Of a stretch of DNA of 64,000 nucleotides, positions 52,578-61,313 are shown in pieces (within the stretch, counting starts at the first letter, position 1; every line of letters begins with the position of its first letter). The stretch is taken from contig NZ_SELS01000014.1 of the NCBI RefSeq assembly GCF_004197395.1, positions 117,655-181,654 of the forward strand, read 5' to 3'. A model generated the notes under the pieces. That model made no database searches, was not told the DNA's origin, and worked only from the letters and a program-made list of their open reading frames with translations. Position numbers and translations under genes: made by a program. This DNA is from Paraburkholderia sp. UYCP14C (lineage in GTDB: Bacteria > Pseudomonadota > Gammaproteobacteria > Burkholderiales > Burkholderiaceae).

Positions 52578-52677
52578 ACGCGGCGGCGCCACGAGCGATG
52601 CTCGCATCGGCTCGCTACAAGACGCGGCGCACGCTTCGCACGGCCTGCGCTCATCCGCATGACGATCCAAGGAGTTC

Positions 52678-52932
52678 ATGATGACACGACCCACGATTGG
52701 CTTTTTCGGCGCATTGATGGCACTCGGCGGCTTTCTGGCGGTTCGTTACGTGCAGCACAAACGCGCGGGCCAGGTTGCCCCGGTGCGGGAGCTGAGCCGC
52801 TGGGAAAACGAGGGCGGCGCGGTGGCGACGCCGGCGACCCTGTCGAGCGAGTTGGCGCCCGCCTCGAGCAGCACCAACGGCTCGGGACAGGTCAATGGCG
52901 AAAACCGTGCATGGCCGTTTCCGCGTGGCTGA
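52678..52932 (+). CDS. Small membrane-anchored hypothetical protein
   Basis: An 84-residue protein I do not recognise. A membrane helix near the N-terminus (about residues 6-24, GFFGALMALGGFLAVRYV) is followed by a basic turn (QHKRAG) and a polar, Ser/Asn/Gly-rich disordered tail. Two start codons (52678 and 52681) lie behind AAGGAG; the second has the better spacing. It lies 100 bases after the DUF883 gene and probably shares its promoter, so it may belong to the same envelope-stress response. Confidence 0.65.
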   Translation: MMTRPTIGFFGALMALGGFLAVRYVQHKRAGQVAPVRELSRWENEGGAVATPATLSSELAPASSSTNGSGQVNGENRAWPFPRG

Positions 52933-53012
52933 TGCGGCGTGCTCGCCTGCAAGGCCGGCGGCGGCCGCGGGCGCCGGTGCAGCCAGATTGGCGGTCGGCG
53001 CCTGAAAGGGAT

Positions 53013-53097
53013 TGTTAAACGAATCCTATAAAGCCGTATAATAGGTAAATAGACAACAATGACACGCAAATTTACCGGTTTCTACCGGTTATTGTTG
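53013..53097 (+). promoter_or_regulatory. Candidate promoter and repeats upstream of the NtrC-type regulator
   Basis: TATAAT (53038-53043) has a TTGTTA (53013-53018) 19 bases upstream. Downstream, ACCGGTT occurs twice 10 bases apart (53074-53080 and 53084-53090), flanked by CAACAAT (53054-53060) and ATTGTTG (53091-53097). The region is AT-rich for this genome. Both promoter and operator are candidates only. Confidence 0.4.
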
Positions 53098-53230
53098 CAT
53101 ATTTTCATCAAATGGTCGGCCGGGACGGGGAGCACTCGATTCCGCGTCATGCAGCCGACCTGACCAGCGGCATGCCGATTGGCATGTTTCGCATATTTTC
53201 TGACCCACGCTTGCAGGCTTTCGAAACGCG

Positions 53231-54631
53231 ATGCCACATGTACTGATTGTCGATGACGACGCAGGTACCCGCGAGGCGCTTTCCGCCATCATCGGGGAAG
53301 ACGGGCTGACCACCGCCACCGCGGGCGATCTGCGCGAAGCGCGTATTCAACTGATCCGGCAGATGCCGGACGTCGTATTCACCGACCTGAAGCTGCCTGA
53401 CGGCAGCGGGGTCGATCTGTTCGAAGATCTCGATCCGCGCTCCGGCGTCGAAGTGATCGTGATCACCGGCCACGCGACGGTCGAGTCGGCGGTCAGCGCG
53501 CTGAAAATGGGCGCGGCCGACTACCTCGTGAAGCCGATCAACATGCAGCGCGTGAAGGCGATCCTGTCGCGCCTGCCGCGCGCCGGCGACCTGAAAGCCG
53601 AGATCGGCACGCTGCGCGGCGAATTGCGCCGCATGGGCCGCTTCGGTCTGATGCTCGGCAATTCGCCGGCGATGCAGGAAGTCTACGACCAGATCAGCCG
53701 CGTCGCGCCGACGGCCGCCTCGGTGATGCTGGTCGGCGAATCGGGCACCGGCAAGGAAGTCGCCGCGCAGACGCTGCACGAGTTGAGCCTGCGTCGCAAA
53801 CATGCGTTCCTCGCGGTCAACTGCGGCGCGATTTCGCCGAATCTGATCGAATCGGAAATGTTCGGTCACGAGCGCGGTTCGTTCACCGGCGCAGACCGGC
53901 AGCACAAGGGCTATTTCGAGCGCGCGAACGGCGGCACGCTGTTCCTCGACGAAATCACCGAGATGCCGATCGAGCTGCAGGTGAAGCTGCTGCGCGTGCT
54001 CGAGACCGGCATGTTCATGCGCGTCGGCACGACCAAGGAAATCGAAACCGACGTGCGCCTGATCGCGGCCACCAATCGCGATCCCGAGCAGGCGGTGCTC
54101 GAAGGCAAGCTGCGGCTCGATCTTTACCACCGGCTGAACGTGTTTCCGATCAGCCTGCCGCCGCTGCGCGATCGCGGCAAGGACGTCGAGCTGCTCGCGC
54201 AAGCGTTCCTCGACGACCTGAACGAGCGTCACGGCACGAAGAAGCACTTCCCGGCCGCGGTGAAGGAGATGCTGATGTCGTATCCGTGGCCGGGCAACGT
54301 GCGCGAACTGAAGAATTACGTGCAGCGCGCGCACATCATGTCGAGCGCGGATTCGGATAGCACGGCGAGCGTGCCGTTGCAGATCACGCTGTCGAAGCCC
54401 GCGGCCGGCACCGCGATCACGATCCCGTTCGGCACCTCGCTCGCGGAAGCCGATCGCCAGCTGATTCTGGCGACGCTCGAACAATGCGGCGGCGTGAAGA
54501 CGCGCGCCGCGGAGATTCTCGGCATCAGCCTGAAGACGCTGTACAACCGGCTCGTCGAGTACGGCAACGATGCGCGCGAAGACGGCGATCCCGCCGACGA
54601 ATCGCGCGCGCTCGGCGGCGCGGACGTCTGA
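53231..54631 (+). CDS. NtrC-family sigma-54 response regulator
   Basis: A 466-residue two-component activator. The receiver (about residues 1-115) has VDDDAGTREAL, the phospho-acceptor in VVFTDLKLPDGSG and the lysine in DYLVKPI. The AAA+ domain (about 140-370) has Walker A GESGTGKE, sigma-54 loop GSFTGA and Walker B TLFLDEITEM. The Fis-type helix-turn-helix is TRAAEILGISLKTLYNRLVEYG, closely resembling that of the single-domain activator at 50804-51862. No histidine kinase gene is adjacent, so it is an orphan regulator here. It may act at the sigma-54 promoters of otsA or the DUF883 operon. Confidence 0.93.
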   Translation: MPHVLIVDDDAGTREALSAIIGEDGLTTATAGDLREARIQLIRQMPDVVFTDLKLPDGSGVDLFEDLDPRSGVEVIVITGHATVESAVSALKMGAADYLVKPINMQRVKAILSRLPRAGDLKAEIGTLRGELRRMGRFGLMLGNSPAMQEVYDQISRVAPTAASVMLVGESGTGKEVAAQTLHELSLRRKHAFLAVNCGAISPNLIESEMFGHERGSFTGADRQHKGYFERANGGTLFLDEITEMPIELQVKLLRVLETGMFMRVGTTKEIETDVRLIAATNRDPEQAVLEGKLRLDLYHRLNVFPISLPPLRDRGKDVELLAQAFLDDLNERHGTKKHFPAAVKEMLMSYPWPGNVRELKNYVQRAHIMSSADSDSTASVPLQITLSKPAAGTAITIPFGTSLAEADRQLILATLEQCGGVKTRAAEILGISLKTLYNRLVEYGNDAREDGDPADESRALGGADV

Positions 54632-54751
54632 TCCGAGCCCGTTCGCAGTTCGTTCGCAACATCAGCGAGCTCCCGCCCGGGCTTCCGGGCGGGGCAGTCT
54701 GACGGCACAGGCCTTGCTGCGCTCCGATGGAACGCAAACGAGGTCACCGAC

Positions 54752-55009
54752 ATGCCGCACCTGTCGCATTACGCTGCCGCTTCCGCGCCTTCCAGGCCAA
54801 TGCACGCTCACCGGCCCGAACCGGTCGAGCCGCCCACCGCGCCTCCCATCGCGCCACCGGACCCGGCCGAGCCCGACACCGTCCCCGGCCCGACACCGGA
54901 TCCGATCGAACCGATCGAACCGGTCGCGCCGCCGATCGGCGATCCCCCGCCGCAGCCAACCCAAACGCCCCAGGCCGCCAACCGTCCGTCGCAACCGCTG
55001 CAATGCTGA
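54752..55009 (+). CDS. Small proline-rich hypothetical protein
   Basis: An 85-residue open frame with a GAGG box eight bases before the ATG. After a short His/Ala/Ser segment it is almost all Pro, Glu and Ala in PIEPxxP-like repeats (EPVEPPTAPPIAPPDPAEP, then TPDPIEPIEPVAPPIGDPP), so it should be disordered and acidic. I know no family. Comparable Pro-rich small proteins occur near regulators in Burkholderia. It may be real because of its start context and strong residue bias, but low-complexity GC-rich DNA can also produce this. Confidence 0.5.
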   Translation: MPHLSHYAAASAPSRPMHAHRPEPVEPPTAPPIAPPDPAEPDTVPGPTPDPIEPIEPVAPPIGDPPPQPTQTPQAANRPSQPLQC

Positions 55010-55206
55010 TGCGACCCTCCACGCCAGCCGCCCCGCACTGCGTGCACCCACACCCGCACCGCACGCGGCCAATTGCCCCGTTCCGGTGCAGCCCATTGCT
55101 GTACTTGTTACAAAGCCGGCGCATGTTTTACCGGCAATTTACGGTTTCGCCCCCTAGACTGTAGGGATGCCGCAACAAGCGGCAGGCTTCCCCCGGAGGC
55201 ACGATC

Positions 55207-55419
55207 ATGAGACACCCCGCATTGCGACGTTCCGCGCGGCACACGAAGCGCGGGCCCCGGCCGGCCGACGTCAAGACTGAGCCGGCGGAGTCGCCGGACC
55301 CGGCCGCGCAGAATCGGATCGCGCCGCATACGCCGCCGGACGGCGAGCACAACCAGGGCGGAGTGCGTCAGGAAGGCCTCGAATACCAGCGCGATCTGGG
55401 CTCGGAGCAGGACGCCTGA
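55207..55419 (+). CDS. Small hydrophilic hypothetical protein
   Basis: A 70-residue frame with CCGGAGG nine bases before the ATG. The first 20 residues are strongly basic (RHPALRRSARHTKRGPRP), followed by an acidic, Pro/Gln-rich tail (KTEPAESPDPAAQNR). No hydrophobic core is visible, so it should be disordered. I do not recognise a family. It lies between the NtrC-type regulator and otsA on the same strand. Confidence 0.5.
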   Translation: MRHPALRRSARHTKRGPRPADVKTEPAESPDPAAQNRIAPHTPPDGEHNQGGVRQEGLEYQRDLGSEQDA

Positions 55420-55572
55420 AGCAGATTTGCACACGGGCGGGGCGTCACGACGGGCCGGGATGCCGGTAAGAAAGACCTCCGCTTTCGTCAGAGAAAACAG
55501 AAAAATCTCCTTCGCGATCCGCGATGATTGCGGGGATTCGCTCGTTCGTCACATTTTCATACAACTTTATTT

Positions 55573-55603
55573 CCGATATCTCAAATATCGGCACGGGGAT
55601 TGC
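55573..55603 (+). promoter_or_regulatory. Sigma-54 promoter of otsA with overlapping palindrome
   Basis: CGGCACGGGGATTGC (55589-55603) matches TGGCACG-N4-TTGC at all but the first position and is followed by A, as the consensus prefers. Transcription would begin near 55615, 38 bases before otsA. A perfect inverted repeat, CCGATAT (55573-55579) with ATATCGG (55585-55591), overlaps the -24 element and could hold a repressor. Confidence 0.75.
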
Positions 55604-55652
55604 ATGCACCGTTTTGGCACATTTCCGCATACAACGAAACAATGGAGCACTG

Positions 55653-57080
55653 ATGAGCAGATTGATCGTGGTATCGAATCGTGTCGCACCGATTCAGGAA
55701 GCGCGTCCGGCCGCCGGCGGGCTCGCGATCGGCGTGCTGGACGCGCTGAAGGAGACCGGCGGCGTCTGGTTCGGCTGGAGCGGTGAAACGGTCAGCGAGC
55801 CTTCCGCACCCGTGATCGAGAAGCAGGGCAACGTCACCTACGCGACGGTGGGCCTCACCAAGCGCGATTACGACGAGTACTACCGCGGGTTTTCGAACAC
55901 CACGTTGTGGCCGACTTTCCACTATCGCAACGACCTGTCCCGCTACGACCGCGACGACTACGCGGGCTACCAGCGCGTCAACGCAACGCTCGCGAAGCAG
56001 CTCAAGGAGCTGCTCAAGCCCAGCGACATCATCTGGGTGCACGACTACCATCTGCTGCCGTTCGCGCGCTGCCTGCGCGAGCTCGGCGTGAAGAATCCGA
56101 TCGGCTTTTTCCTGCATATTCCGTTTCCGGTGCCCGAAGTGCTGCGCACGATCCCGCCGCACGAGGAACTCGTCAAGGCGATGTGCAGCTACGACGTGAT
56201 CGGCTTTCAGACCGAGGCGGATCGCCAGTCGTTCGTCGACTATATCGAGCGCGGTCAGCACGGCACGTCGAGCGAAGATGGCATGGTGCACGCGTATGGC
56301 CGCTTCCTGAAGGTCGGCGCGTACCCGATCGGCATCTATCCCGATGCGATCGCCAAAGCCGCCGAGCAGTTCACCGACCGCAAGGCGGTGCGCAGCCTGC
56401 GCGACGGCATGCGCGGGCGCAAGCTGATCATGAGCGTCGACCGGCTCGATTATTCGAAGGGACTGGTCGAGCGCTTCCAGGCATTCGAGCGGCTGTTGCA
56501 GAACGCGCCCGGCTGGCATGGCCGCGTGTCGCTCGTGCAGATCGCGCCGCCGACCCGCGCCGACGTGCAGACCTATCAGCGCATCCGGCAAACGCTCGAA
56601 GGCGAAGCGGGCCGCATCAACGGCCGGTTCGCGCAGCTCGACTGGACGCCGATCCAGTATCTGAATCGCAAGTACGAGCGCAATCTGCTGATGGCGCTGT
56701 TCCGCCAGTCGCAGGTCGGCTATGTGACGCCGCTGCGCGACGGCATGAATCTGGTGGCCAAGGAGTACGTCGCGTCGCAGGATCCGGCCGATCCGGGCGT
56801 GCTCGTGCTGTCGCAATTCGCGGGCGCCGCCGAGCAATTGCCGGGCGCGCTCGTCGTCAATCCGTTCGATCTGTCGCAGATGGCCGAAGCGCTCGAGCGC
56901 GCGCTATCGATGCCGCTCGCCGAACGTCAGGCGCGTCATGCGGACATGATGAAACCGATGCGCGAGAACAATCTGTCGGTATGGCGCGATACGATCCTCG
57001 ACGATCTGCGCAACGTCGCCACCGCCGCTTCGGTGACGGCCAAGGCGGTAAAGCTCGCTGACGTGACGGCATCGTCCTGA
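55653..57080 (+). CDS. otsA: Trehalose-6-phosphate synthase (OtsA)
   Basis: A 475-residue GT20 glycosyltransferase that joins UDP-glucose and glucose-6-phosphate to make trehalose-6-phosphate, the first step of OtsAB trehalose synthesis, used as osmolyte and desiccation protectant. The family core is intact: [11 protein letters not shown] at the start, [34 protein letters not shown], and [16 protein letters not shown]. The start at 55653 follows TGGAGCACTG. No otsB is next to it, so the phosphatase must lie elsewhere. A sigma-54 promoter immediately upstream and a terminator downstream mark it as a single-gene unit. Confidence 0.95.
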   Translation: MSRLIVVSNRVAPIQEARPAAGGLAIGVLDALKETGGVWFGWSGETVSEPSAPVIEKQGNVTYATVGLTKRDYDEYYRGFSNTTLWPTFHYRNDLSRYDRDDYAGYQRVNATLAKQLKELLKPSDIIWVHDYHLLPFARCLRELGVKNPIGFFLHIPFPVPEVLRTIPPHEELVKAMCSYDVIGFQTEADRQSFVDYIERGQHGTSSEDGMVHAYGRFLKVGAYPIGIYPDAIAKAAEQFTDRKAVRSLRDGMRGRKLIMSVDRLDYSKGLVERFQAFERLLQNAPGWHGRVSLVQIAPPTRADVQTYQRIRQTLEGEAGRINGRFAQLDWTPIQYLNRKYERNLLMALFRQSQVGYVTPLRDGMNLVAKEYVASQDPADPGVLVLSQFAGAAEQLPGALVVNPFDLSQMAEALERALSMPLAERQARHADMMKPMRENNLSVWRDTILDDLRNVATAASVTAKAVKLADVTASS

Positions 57081-57162
57081 GCGGACAGGCGCGGCCCGCG
57101 CGCGCGGGTGGCGCCAGTGCCGGTCACGTCGTGAATGGAGTGACAGGGAAGATCGAAACAAA

Positions 57163-57200
57163 GAGGGCGTGCATCGCGTCGTGCGATGCGCGCCCTTTTT
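57163..57200 (+). terminator. Intrinsic terminator of otsA
   Basis: AGGGCGTGCATCGC (57163-57176) pairs with GCGATGCGCGCCCT (57183-57196), with one mismatch near the base, and is followed by TTTTT. It lies about 85 bases after the otsA stop. Confidence 0.8.
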
Positions 57201-57234
57201 CGTGCTTGCATTGCGCGTGTTACGGCCACTACCT

Positions 57235-58653
57235 TCAAGCGGGCTGCGCCACCTTCTGCATGACCCGCATCGTGCTGACGACCGCCGCGACCGCCGAGAA
57301 CCCCGCGGCCACATACAGCGCGACGATCGTCCCGCTCTGCGGCGCGATGCCGAAGATCAGCGCGACCAGCGCCGCGCCGAGCGTTTGTCCGGTCAGGCGC
57401 GCGGTGCCGAGCATGCCGCTCGCGCCACCGCTGCGTTCGCGCGGCGCGGCCGACAGCATCGTGCGATTGTTCGGCGACTGGAAGATGCCGAAGCCCGCGC
57501 CGCACAGCGCCATGCGCCACGAAATCTGCAACGCGTCGGGATGCGGCCCGAGCGTCGCGAGCAGCAGCAGGCCGACCGTCATCGCGGCGAGCCCGACGCC
57601 GCCGAGCCAGCCGGCCGATATCCGGTCCGACAGCACACCGGCGATGGGCGCCGCGATGATGATGACCGCGGGCCACGGCGTCATCAGAAGACCGGTTTCG
57701 ACCTGCGACATGCCGAGCGTTTCCTGCAGCAGGAACGGCAGCGACACGAACGCCAGCATCTGCGCGCAGAACGAGCAGACCGACGTGCCGATCGATAGCG
57801 CGAACACCGGAATCCGCAGCAGGTCGATCGGCAGCAGCGGGGCCGGCCGCGTTAGCTGCCGGCGCACGAAGAAGTAGCCGATCACGAGTGCGCCGAGCGC
57901 TTCGAGCGTCACATAGCCGAAACGCTCGCCGTGGCCGAGGCCGTCGACCGCGAAAATCAGCAGGCCGAACACCAATGCGTTCATCACCGCGCTCAGATAG
58001 TCGTACGGCGATTCGTGGCCGGGGTTCATCGGCAGCGCCTTGAAGCCGCCGACGATCGCCGCGATGCCGATCGGCACGTTGATCGCGAACAGCCACGGCC
58101 ACGTCGCGATCGCGAGCACGCCCGAGGCGACGGTCGGCCCGACCGCCGACGACACCGCCACCACCATCGCGTTGATCGAGACCCCGCGCCCGAGCTGCGA
58201 GGGCGGATAGATCATGCGCACGAGCGCGGTGTTCACGCTCATGATGCCGGCCGCGCCGAAGCCTTGGACCACGCGCGCGAGCGCGAGCGTCGCCAGCGAG
58301 TTCGACAGCGCGCAGCCGAACGACGCGACCGTGAACAGGATCAGGCCCGACAGATAAATGCGCCGGTAGCCGATGCGGTCGCCGAGCGACGCGAGCGGCA
58401 GCAGCGAGATCGTGATCGCCAGCTGATACGCGTTGACGACCCAGATCGACGCGGCGGCGCTGGCATTCAGGTTGCGCGCGATCGTCGGCAGCGCGACGTT
58501 GGCGATCGCGCTGTCGAGCACCGCGAGGGTCAGCGACAGCGCGATGACGAGCATCGCCCAATAGCGTTGTGGAACCGGTAGGCCCAGTTCCTTGCCTTCG
58601 AAACGGGGAGTGGAGGGCGCAGGGCCATCCGTGCGCGGGGAGGGTGCGTGCAT
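57235..58653 (-). CDS. DHA2-family MFS drug exporter (14 TM)
   Basis: A 472-residue carrier of the EmrB/QacA (DHA2) group with about 14 predicted helices. Motif A between TM2 and TM3 is LASLGDRIGYRRIYLSGL, TM1 contains VLDSAIANVALPTIAR with the family aspartate, and motif C in TM5 is AVGPTVASGVLA. Such proteins expel drugs or toxic metabolites with proton antiport. There is no membrane-fusion partner gene, unlike emrA. The start at 58653 is preferred to one at 58701 because it gives the usual short tail. It is convergent with otsA. Confidence 0.88.
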   Translation of the reverse strand: MHAPSPRTDGPAPSTPRFEGKELGLPVPQRYWAMLVIALSLTLAVLDSAIANVALPTIARNLNASAAASIWVVNAYQLAITISLLPLASLGDRIGYRRIYLSGLILFTVASFGCALSNSLATLALARVVQGFGAAGIMSVNTALVRMIYPPSQLGRGVSINAMVVAVSSAVGPTVASGVLAIATWPWLFAINVPIGIAAIVGGFKALPMNPGHESPYDYLSAVMNALVFGLLIFAVDGLGHGERFGYVTLEALGALVIGYFFVRRQLTRPAPLLPIDLLRIPVFALSIGTSVCSFCAQMLAFVSLPFLLQETLGMSQVETGLLMTPWPAVIIIAAPIAGVLSDRISAGWLGGVGLAAMTVGLLLLATLGPHPDALQISWRMALCGAGFGIFQSPNNRTMLSAAPRERSGGASGMLGTARLTGQTLGAALVALIFGIAPQSGTIVALYVAAGFSAVAAVVSTMRVMQKVAQPA

Positions 58654-58771
58654 CGATTGTTCGATTTGTCGGAGATGTTGGCGCGCCTGTGTGCGGCTCA
58701 CGCGCTGGCCGCTGCGGACGTATCGGTCGGCGCGGCGCCGGCTTGACCCGGGCGCCGGCGCCGCGTGCGCG

Positions 58772-59275
58772 TTATTTGAGTTCGTAAAGGCCGGTGTGGG
58801 TCGTCGAATCGATTTCGTTCAGGTGAGTCATGAAGCGCGCGACGGCGTTGGTGGTGTCCGCGCTGACCGGCAGATGCGGCACCTTCAGCGCATGCAGCCG
58901 GAAGATGTAGCGATGCGTGCGATCGCCGCGCGGCGGCGCGGCGCCGCCGAAGCCGACCGTCCCGTAGTCGTTGCGCACCTGCATCGCGCCTTGCGGCAGC
59001 AGCGAGCCGTCGGCCTTGCCGGCGTTGCGCGGCAGCGAGCGGGCGTCGGCCGGGATGTTCACGATGACCCAGTGCCAGAAGCCGCTGCCGGTCGGCGCGT
59101 CGGGATCGTGAACGGTGAGCGCGAAGCTTTGCGTGTCCGCGGGCGGCGCTTCCCATTGCAGCGACGGCGAGATATTTTCGCCGTCGACACCGAATGCCTT
59201 GTCGTCGTACTCGTGGGCTTTCGGCATGAAGCCGTTGGTGGGAAAGTCGTCGGACCAGAGACGGAAGTCAGCCAT
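58772..59275 (-). CDS. YbhB/YbcL-type PEBP family protein
   Basis: A 167-residue member of the Raf-kinase-inhibitor-like phosphatidylethanolamine-binding family. The conserved anion-pocket segments are DPDAPTGSGFWHWVIVNIP and GTVGFGGAAPPRGDRTHRYIFRLHAL. No signal peptide is present, so it should be cytosolic like YbhB. The start at 59275 follows AGGGAGGCACATC. The biological role of bacterial members is unknown. It lies about 120 bases from the start of the drug-exporter gene, on the same strand and upstream of it. Confidence 0.92.
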   Translation of the reverse strand: MADFRLWSDDFPTNGFMPKAHEYDDKAFGVDGENISPSLQWEAPPADTQSFALTVHDPDAPTGSGFWHWVIVNIPADARSLPRNAGKADGSLLPQGAMQVRNDYGTVGFGGAAPPRGDRTHRYIFRLHALKVPHLPVSADTTNAVARFMTHLNEIDSTTHTGLYELK

Positions 59276-59519
59276 GATGTGCCTCCCTTGTTGATTGGTT
59301 CTGGGTTCGTCGGAGTGCGCGATGTCGCTGCGGGCGAGGCGCATCTCGCGGCATGCCGAAGCGGGTGAGGGCATGCCGTGAAAGCGCCGGGAAAGCACCC
59401 GGAAAACGCCGCCGCAGCGTGCCTCGAGGACATCTCGAAAGCACGCCGGGTGAGCTTTTCGAGTGTATCACCAGCGGCGGCCGCGAGACTCGCGCGAGCC
59501 GGTCAGCTCGCAGGTGGTG

Positions 59520-59966
59520 TCAGCCGCGTTCCTCGAACTCCGGCGCGTCGCTTCTGATCCACGCGACGAGCCGCTCGATCACGCCCGCGATATCGCGATT
59601 CGCGCCCCGCAACGCGCATTCCCACACGACCGCGACGCGCCAGCCGCTCGCGAGCAGCGCGGCGCGCACCTTGTCGTCGTTGCTGCGATTGCGGCCGATC
59701 TTGTCGCGCCAGAAGTCGGGCCGCGTCTGCGGCCATTTGAACAGATGACAGTCGTGGCCATGCCAGAAGCAGCCGTGCACGAGCACCACCGCGCGATGAC
59801 GCGGCAGCACGATGTCGGGGCGGCCTGGCAGATCGCGCGCGTCGAGCCGGAAGCGCAGGCCCTGCCGATGCAGCAGGCTGCGGATCAGGACCTCCGGCTT
59901 GGTGTTGCGGCCGCGAATGCCGGACATCATCCGGCTGCGCGTCGCACTATCGACGATATCGACCAT
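59520..59966 (-). CDS. vsr: Very short patch repair endonuclease (Vsr)
   Basis: A 148-residue Vsr nuclease that nicks 5' of the T in T:G mismatches created by deamination of 5-methylcytosine. It has the family pattern TRSRMMSGIRGRNTKPE at the start, LPGRPDIVLPRHRAVVLVHGCFWHGH (active-site Asp and zinc-binding His/Cys) and WRVAVVWECALRG. The ATG lacks a clear ribosome site. It lies 30 bases after a cytosine methyltransferase on the same strand, the expected dcm-vsr pairing that corrects the methyltransferase's mutagenic effect. Confidence 0.95.
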   Translation of the reverse strand: MVDIVDSATRSRMMSGIRGRNTKPEVLIRSLLHRQGLRFRLDARDLPGRPDIVLPRHRAVVLVHGCFWHGHDCHLFKWPQTRPDFWRDKIGRNRSNDDKVRAALLASGWRVAVVWECALRGANRDIAGVIERLVAWIRSDAPEFEERG

Positions 59967-59996
59967 CGTCAGCGGGCCGACGCGTCGCGCGGCTGC

Positions 59997-61313
59997 TTAC
60001 GCGTAGAGCGGCAGGGAGTGTTTCGACGCATCGCGGGTCGGATGGGCGAGCAGGGTTTGCACATGCGGCAGCATGATACGCGCCACTTCGCGCATCACCG
60101 GCATCACGACGCTGTTGCCGAACTGACGGTAGGCCTGCGTATCGCTGACCGGAATCCTGAAGGTGTCGGGAAAGCCCATCAGGCGTGCGCATTCACGCGG
60201 CGTCAGACGGCGCGGGCGCAGCGCCTCGCCCTGATAGACGAGAATTTCGGAGCCGTCCTTGTGATAGCGCGCCGACAGCGTGCGCGTCACGCTATCCGGA
60301 TACGCCATGCCGAAACCGAAGCCGTTGCCCGCCGCGCGATGCTTGGCCGCGTAGTTTTGCAGATATGCCCACAGCTTCGGCGTGAGTGTGTATTTCGGCT
60401 GCACGCGGCGTGCGGTGTGGTCGAAGAAGCGGTCGTGGTCCCACGGCAGCGCCGGTTCCGTGCCGTCCGTGCGATGCAGGATCGCGCCGAGCCGCGGACC
60501 CTGTTCGGGAAGGCGCAGGTCGTCCCACGTGAACGCGGTCTTGCCGCGAAAGCCGACGATGATGATGCGCTCGCGATGCTGCGGCGTGAAATGCTGACCA
60601 TCGATCACGCGGTAGTGCACCTCGTAGCCGAGCTCGTCGCGCAGCGTTTGCAGGATCACGTCGAAGGTGCGGCCCTTGTCGTGCGACAGCAGGTTCTTCA
60701 CGTTTTCGAGCAGGAACGCGGCCGGGCGCTTCGCGGCGATGATGCGTGCGACGTCGAAAAAGAGCGTGCCCTGGGTCGTGCATTCGAAGCCGTGCGGCCG
60801 GCCGAGCGCGTTCTTCTTGCTGACGCCGGCAATCGAAAACGGCTGGCACGGAAAGCCGCCGAGCAGCACGTCGTGGCTCGGCACGTCTTCGGCGGGAAAC
60901 GTGACGATGTCGCCGATCAGCGCGTGCGCGCCGTTGCTCGCGGAGTTGTCGGCGTAGTTCTCGCCGTAGTTGTCACCGTAGTTCTCACGGTAAGTCCGTG
61001 TCGAGAACTCGTTCCACTCGCTGGTGAACACGCATTCGCCGCCGTGCGCCTCGAAGCCCATGCGAATTCCGCCGATACCCGCGAACAGGTCGATGAAGCG
61101 GAAGCGCGCCGGGTCGCCCGCGTGTTGCGCTTCACGCGCGCCTTGTCGCAGCAGATCGCGCAACGCGGGTTCCAGCATCGCGGGACAAGGCGTCTCACCT
61201 TTTTCCCAGCGACGCACCGTCTTGATGTCCTTGCCGACATGCGCGGCGATTTCGCGTTGGGTGAAACGGGCGCGCGCCTGCTTGAGCAGGTCGAACGGTG
61301 CGGCGAGGGTCAC
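59997..61313 (-). CDS. dcm: DNA (cytosine-5-)-methyltransferase with N-terminal helix-turn-helix
   Basis: A 438-residue C5 methyltransferase. The start is GTG at 61313, six bases after AAGGA. An N-terminal XRE-like helix-turn-helix at about residues 10-45 ([24 protein letters not shown]) precedes the catalytic domain. Motif I is [12 protein letters not shown], motif IV with the nucleophile is GGFPCQPFS, motif VI is LLENVKNL, motif VIII is [11 protein letters not shown] and motif X is [12 protein letters not shown] repeat of [14 protein letters not shown] (60945-60986) sits after motif II. There is no restriction gene nearby, so this is a solitary methyltransferase; the HTH could autoregulate it. 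Confidence 0.92.
   Translation of the reverse strand: MTLAAPFDLLKQARARFTQREIAAHVGKDIKTVRRWEKGETPCPAMLEPALRDLLRQGAREAQHAGDPARFRFIDLFAGIGGIRMGFEAHGGECVFTSEWNEFSTRTYRENYGDNYGENYADNSASNGAHALIGDIVTFPAEDVPSHDVLLGGFPCQPFSIAGVSKKNALGRPHGFECTTQGTLFFDVARIIAAKRPAAFLLENVKNLLSHDKGRTFDVILQTLRDELGYEVHYRVIDGQHFTPQHRERIIIVGFRGKTAFTWDDLRLPEQGPRLGAILHRTDGTEPALPWDHDRFFDHTARRVQPKYTLTPKLWAYLQNYAAKHRAAGNGFGFGMAYPDSVTRTLSARYHKDGSEILVYQGEALRPRRLTPRECARLMGFPDTFRIPVSDTQAYRQFGNSVVMPVMREVARIMLPHVQTLLAHPTRDASKHSLPLYA

Noticed and set aside
55614-55634. Second sigma-54-like element TGGCACATTTCCGC just before otsA
   Set aside because: The GG-to-GC offset is one base too short, and it would leave almost no leader; the better element at 55589-55603 explains the promoter.
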